Assembly: GCA_964534335.1 (NCBI GenBank)
Contig: CAZHPS010000325.1
Coordinates: 1 to 7,872 of the forward strand
Length of the DNA stretch: 7,872 nt
Reading direction: 5' to 3'
DNA from: JAABRU01 sp964534335
GTDB lineage: Bacteria; Desulfobacterota; Desulfobacteria; Desulfobacterales; Desulfococcaceae
The notes under the pieces were generated by a model. The model was given only the letters and a program-made list of their open reading frames with translations, was not told the origin of the DNA and did not search any database. A program made the position numbers and the translations under genes. Shown here piece by piece: positions 5,741 through 7,872 of the stretch; positions within the stretch are counted from its first letter, which is position 1, and every line of letters starts with the position of its first letter.

Positions 5741-6724
5741 TTATTTCCCTCCCAGTGCTTTGGGAATTGTCCAGCGGTTGATGAGCGGTGTCACACTGTT
5801 CATAATCAGAACAGCAAACATCACGCCTTCGGGATAACCGCTGAAGATGCGCAGAAGCATAATCAGCGCACCCACACCCGCGCCAAAGATGAATTTTCCT
5901 TTGGGAGTCAGTGGACTGGTCACCGGATCAGTGGCGATAAAAAATGCTCCGAAAAGCAGCGCGCCGCCCAGGATATGATGCAGTACCGTCCACTGGGATT
6001 CCGGATTCATCACATTGGCAATGCCGCCCAGAATCACCACAGCCGAAAGCACGCCTGCCGGGATTTCCCAGGAAGCGGTTCTGCGGATGCACAGATACAG
6101 CCCACCGATCAGACACGCGATGGCACTGGTTTCACCCAAAGAACCGTTGGTGGTTCCCCAGAAAAGGGCAGACAGTGGCGCAATCACACCGCCCTGTTTG
6201 AACGCATCCATAGGTGTGGCCTGTGTGATGGCATCCACCGCGCTTTTGGCATCCTGATATGCGGATGCGCCCATCACGCTGGCAAAGGCAATCATGACAA
6301 AGGCACGTCCCACCATGGCCGGGTTGAAGATATTCATGCCCAGCCCGCCGAAAATAACCTTGCCGATGCCAATGGCAATGAAAGAAGCGATAAATCCCAC
6401 ATACCAGGGCGCGGTTCCGGGCAGGGACAGGGCCAGAATCACACCTGTCACCGCAGCGGAAAAATCGCAGAGCGTGGCTTTGCGTCCCCGCATCCCGGTG
6501 AAAACCCATTCTGCTGCCAGACAGGAGATCACGCAGATGGCCAGTTGCGTCAAAGCGTATTTCCCAAAGACATAAACCGCCATGCCTGTGACCGGAGCCA
6601 GCCCAATCAGCACATCCCGCATCATGGTACGCGTGGTCTGCGCAGTGTTGGACAGATGCGGAGACGGCGCGACATGAATAACGGGTGCTTCAGCAGATTC
6701 CGTTGACTGAATTTGTTTTGCCAT
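5741..6724 (-). CDS. rnfD: Rnf complex membrane subunit RnfD, covalent-FMN protein
   Basis: RnfD is a polytopic NqrB/RnfD-family membrane protein carrying a covalent FMN and is thought to contribute to the ion pathway. Family stretches are APSPHLSNTAQTTRTMMRDV near the N-terminus, GGLGMNIFNPAMVGRAF, ATDPVTSPLTPKGKFIFGAG, and GYPEGVMFAVLIMNS. About ten membrane helices are visible over 327 residues. The flavinylation site is DAITQATP (164-171) with T170 as the likely FMN acceptor; Gln takes the place of the Gly usual in SGAT motifs. The start chosen is the ATG at 6722-6724 (MAKQIQSTES), with AGGA 5 nt upstream. The same frame stays open 111 nt further upstream, but that would overlap the end of rnfC and yields a non-family N-terminus. 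It begins 14 nt after the rnfC stop. Confidence 0.94.
   Translation of the reverse strand: MAKQIQSTESAEAPVIHVAPSPHLSNTAQTTRTMMRDVLIGLAPVTGMAVYVFGKYALTQLAICVISCLAAEWVFTGMRGRKATLCDFSAAVTGVILALSLPGTAPWYVGFIASFIAIGIGKVIFGGLGMNIFNPAMVGRAFVMIAFASVMGASAYQDAKSAVDAITQATPMDAFKQGGVIAPLSALFWGTTNGSLGETSAIACLIGGLYLCIRRTASWEIPAGVLSAVVILGGIANVMNPESQWTVLHHILGGALLFGAFFIATDPVTSPLTPKGKFIFGAGVGALIMLLRIFSGYPEGVMFAVLIMNSVTPLINRWTIPKALGGK
5747..5753 (-). promoter_or_regulatory. Ribosome-binding site of rnfG, embedded in the rnfD 3' end
   Basis: The - strand reads GGGAGGGAAATAA then GAATATG. The GGGAGGG lies 10 nt before the rnfG ATG, inside the terminal Leu-Gly-Gly-Lys codons of rnfD. Confidence 0.7.
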
Positions 6725-6729
6725 AATTT

Positions 6730-6733
6730 TCCT
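6730..6733 (-). promoter_or_regulatory. Ribosome-binding site of rnfD
   Basis: The - strand reads TAAGGAATAGGAAAATTATG. AGGA 5 nt before the ATG supports the internal start of rnfD over the longer upstream frame. An alternative AAGGA overlaps the rnfC stop. Confidence 0.6.
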
Positions 6734-6738
6734 ATTCC

Positions 6739-7872
6739 TTATTTCTTGGTCGCAGCCATGACCTGTGCCTTGCCTGTGCGCACAAGCTGGACCAGCGGCA
6801 GATTGGCCGGGCAGATATACGCGCAGGAACCGCATTCAAAACAGGCCATGATATTGTACTGCTGTGCCAGTTCCGTGTCTTTGTGCCGGGAAGCCAGCGC
6901 AATCTTTGTGGGAACCAGATTCATGGGACACGAATCAACACATCTGCCGCAGCGCAGGCAGTTGGTTTCCTCTTCCCGTTTCAGATCAGCCTGGGTGAGA
7001 ATGGTAATGCCGCTGGTTCCTTTGGTCACAGGCGTGTCCAAATCGGAAAACGCGAATCCCATCATGGGCCCGCCTGCCACCATGCGCGCGGCATCTTTCC
7101 GGAGTCCGCCGCAGTACGCAATGAGTTCTCCGATGCTGATGCCGATGGGAACCAGCAGGTTTTTGGGATTCTGTATGCCCCCGCCGGTCACACAAACTAC
7201 CCGGTGCGTCAGGGGAATGCCCCGAAGAACTGCTCCGGCAATGGCTGCGGCAGTGCCGACATTGCTCACAGCAACACCCACATCCAGAGGAAGCGCGCCC
7301 AAAGGCACTTTCCGGCCTGTGATAGCCAGAATCAACTGTTTTTCACTGCCCTGGGGGTATTTGGTCTTCAGCACAGCAATCTGAATACCGGTTCCCGCGG
7401 CTGCTTTTTGCAGCACTTCCACAGCCTGGGGTTTGTTGTCCTCAATGCCGATGATGATTTTTTTTGCGCCGGTTGCCCGTCCCAGCAGCAGCGCACCTGT
7501 GACAATGGGATCAGGTGCTTCCAGCATCATCCGGTAATCCGATGTGAGATACGGTTCGCATTCGCACCCGTTGATCAGCACTGTGTCAACCGGTTTTTTC
7601 TCATTCGGCACATACTTGACATGGGTGGGAAACGCTGCACCGCCGAGTCCCACAATCCCGGCTTTCTGGATTGCATCCACGATCTCTTTGGGAGCGTATT
7701 TTTCCAGCCCGGTTTTGGGCCAGTCCCCGCCAAAACATCTTTCCCGCAGAGCATTGCCATCGATCTGCGCTCCCTCGGCCTTGATGACCATAGTCGGCAC
7801 ATGACGGCCATTGGCCAGCGTAATGACTCCCGCCTTTGCCACTTTTCCTGCTATGGGAGCGTGCAGAGGTGC
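6739..7872 (-). CDS. rnfC: Rnf complex subunit RnfC, NADH/FMN and 4Fe-4S protein, 5' partial
   Basis: RnfC is the peripheral cytoplasmic subunit that exchanges electrons with NAD(H) via FMN. The frame stays open to the right edge. The edge codons read APLHAPIAGKVAKAG, matching the N-terminal biotinyl-lipoyl-like segment of RnfC, so the true start lies outside (about 60 residues missing, by analogy with compact RnfC of ~440). The GTG at 7842 is not the start. Numbering from that codon, the Nqo1-like nucleotide-binding region includes GIVGLGGAAFPTHVKY (62-77) and INGCECEPYLTSDYRMM (90-106). An SLBB-like region follows at ~205-260. Two 4Fe-4S motifs are C295, C298, C301, C305 (CLRCGRCVDSCP) and C334, C337, C340, C344 (CFECGSCAYICP). 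It ends soon after the second cluster, without the long repetitive tail of enterobacterial RsxC. It is the most upstream rnf gene visible; the operon promoter is outside. Confidence 0.95.
   Translation of the reverse strand, partial: APLHAPIAGKVAKAGVITLANGRHVPTMVIKAEGAQIDGNALRERCFGGDWPKTGLEKYAPKEIVDAIQKAGIVGLGGAAFPTHVKYVPNEKKPVDTVLINGCECEPYLTSDYRMMLEAPDPIVTGALLLGRATGAKKIIIGIEDNKPQAVEVLQKAAAGTGIQIAVLKTKYPQGSEKQLILAITGRKVPLGALPLDVGVAVSNVGTAAAIAGAVLRGIPLTHRVVCVTGGGIQNPKNLLVPIGISIGELIAYCGGLRKDAARMVAGGPMMGFAFSDLDTPVTKGTSGITILTQADLKREEETNCLRCGRCVDSCPMNLVPTKIALASRHKDTELAQQYNIMACFECGSCAYICPANLPLVQLVRTGKAQVMAATKK

Noticed and set aside
5609..6706. 365-codon open frame on the + strand opposite rnfG and rnfD
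   Set aside because: It is antisense to two well-supported membrane-protein genes. Its translation is His/Gln/Arg-rich with no domain, as expected of a shadow frame.
6725..6835. Longer N-terminus for rnfD
   Set aside because: The 37 extra residues overlap the rnfC cluster-coding end, do not resemble RnfD, and the internal ATG has its own ribosome-binding site.

Overview
The window looks like part of a Gram-negative, anaerobic bacterial chromosome, most likely a sulfate-reducing member of Desulfobacterota (Desulfobacteraceae-like). The reasons are the rnf gene order C-D-G-E-A-B, a long multi-cluster RnfB, a compact RnfC, and a large bacterial Roc-COR GTPase next door. This placement comes from family knowledge, not a search, and is only moderately certain.

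Layout. Positions 1-2135 (+ strand) hold most of a Roc-COR (ROCO-family) GTPase. Its 5' end lies outside the window: the first ~30 residues read as the end of a leucine-rich repeat. It carries a Ras-like Roc domain, a COR domain, a cysteine motif and two C-terminal membrane helices. Positions 2136-2544 are a convergent intergenic region packed with structure: a perfect 38-bp inverted repeat pair 202 bp apart, an intrinsic terminator and a REP-like palindrome. From 2545 to the right edge, the - strand carries one operon: rnfC (5' end outside the window), rnfD, rnfG, rnfE, rnfA and rnfB. This is a complete set apart from the start of rnfC.

Together the rnf genes encode the membrane-bound ferredoxin:NAD+ oxidoreductase. 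RnfB takes electrons from reduced ferredoxin. They pass through the RnfA/RnfE membrane iron-sulfur site and the covalent FMNs of RnfG and RnfD, and reach NAD+ at RnfC, coupled to Na+ or H+ translocation. The genes from rnfD to rnfA are packed tightly (+14, +4, -1 and 0 nt junctions). The ribosome-binding sites of rnfG, rnfE and rnfA lie inside the last codons of the preceding gene, so those three proteins (RnfD, RnfG, RnfE) end in -GGK.

The exception is the 232-bp gap between rnfA and rnfB. It is bounded by two inverted clusters of CCAGTNN-type heptamers around an AT-rich core, and rnfA ends in what looks like a decayed form of the same embedded ribosome-binding site. This suggests repeat DNA entered an originally compact junction. 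Other points worth a second look are the cysteine-rich RnfE motif (NC-III-CRCEVC) and the membrane-anchored Roc-COR architecture with a degenerate G4 motif. No tRNA, rRNA, CRISPR array or transposase gene was found.
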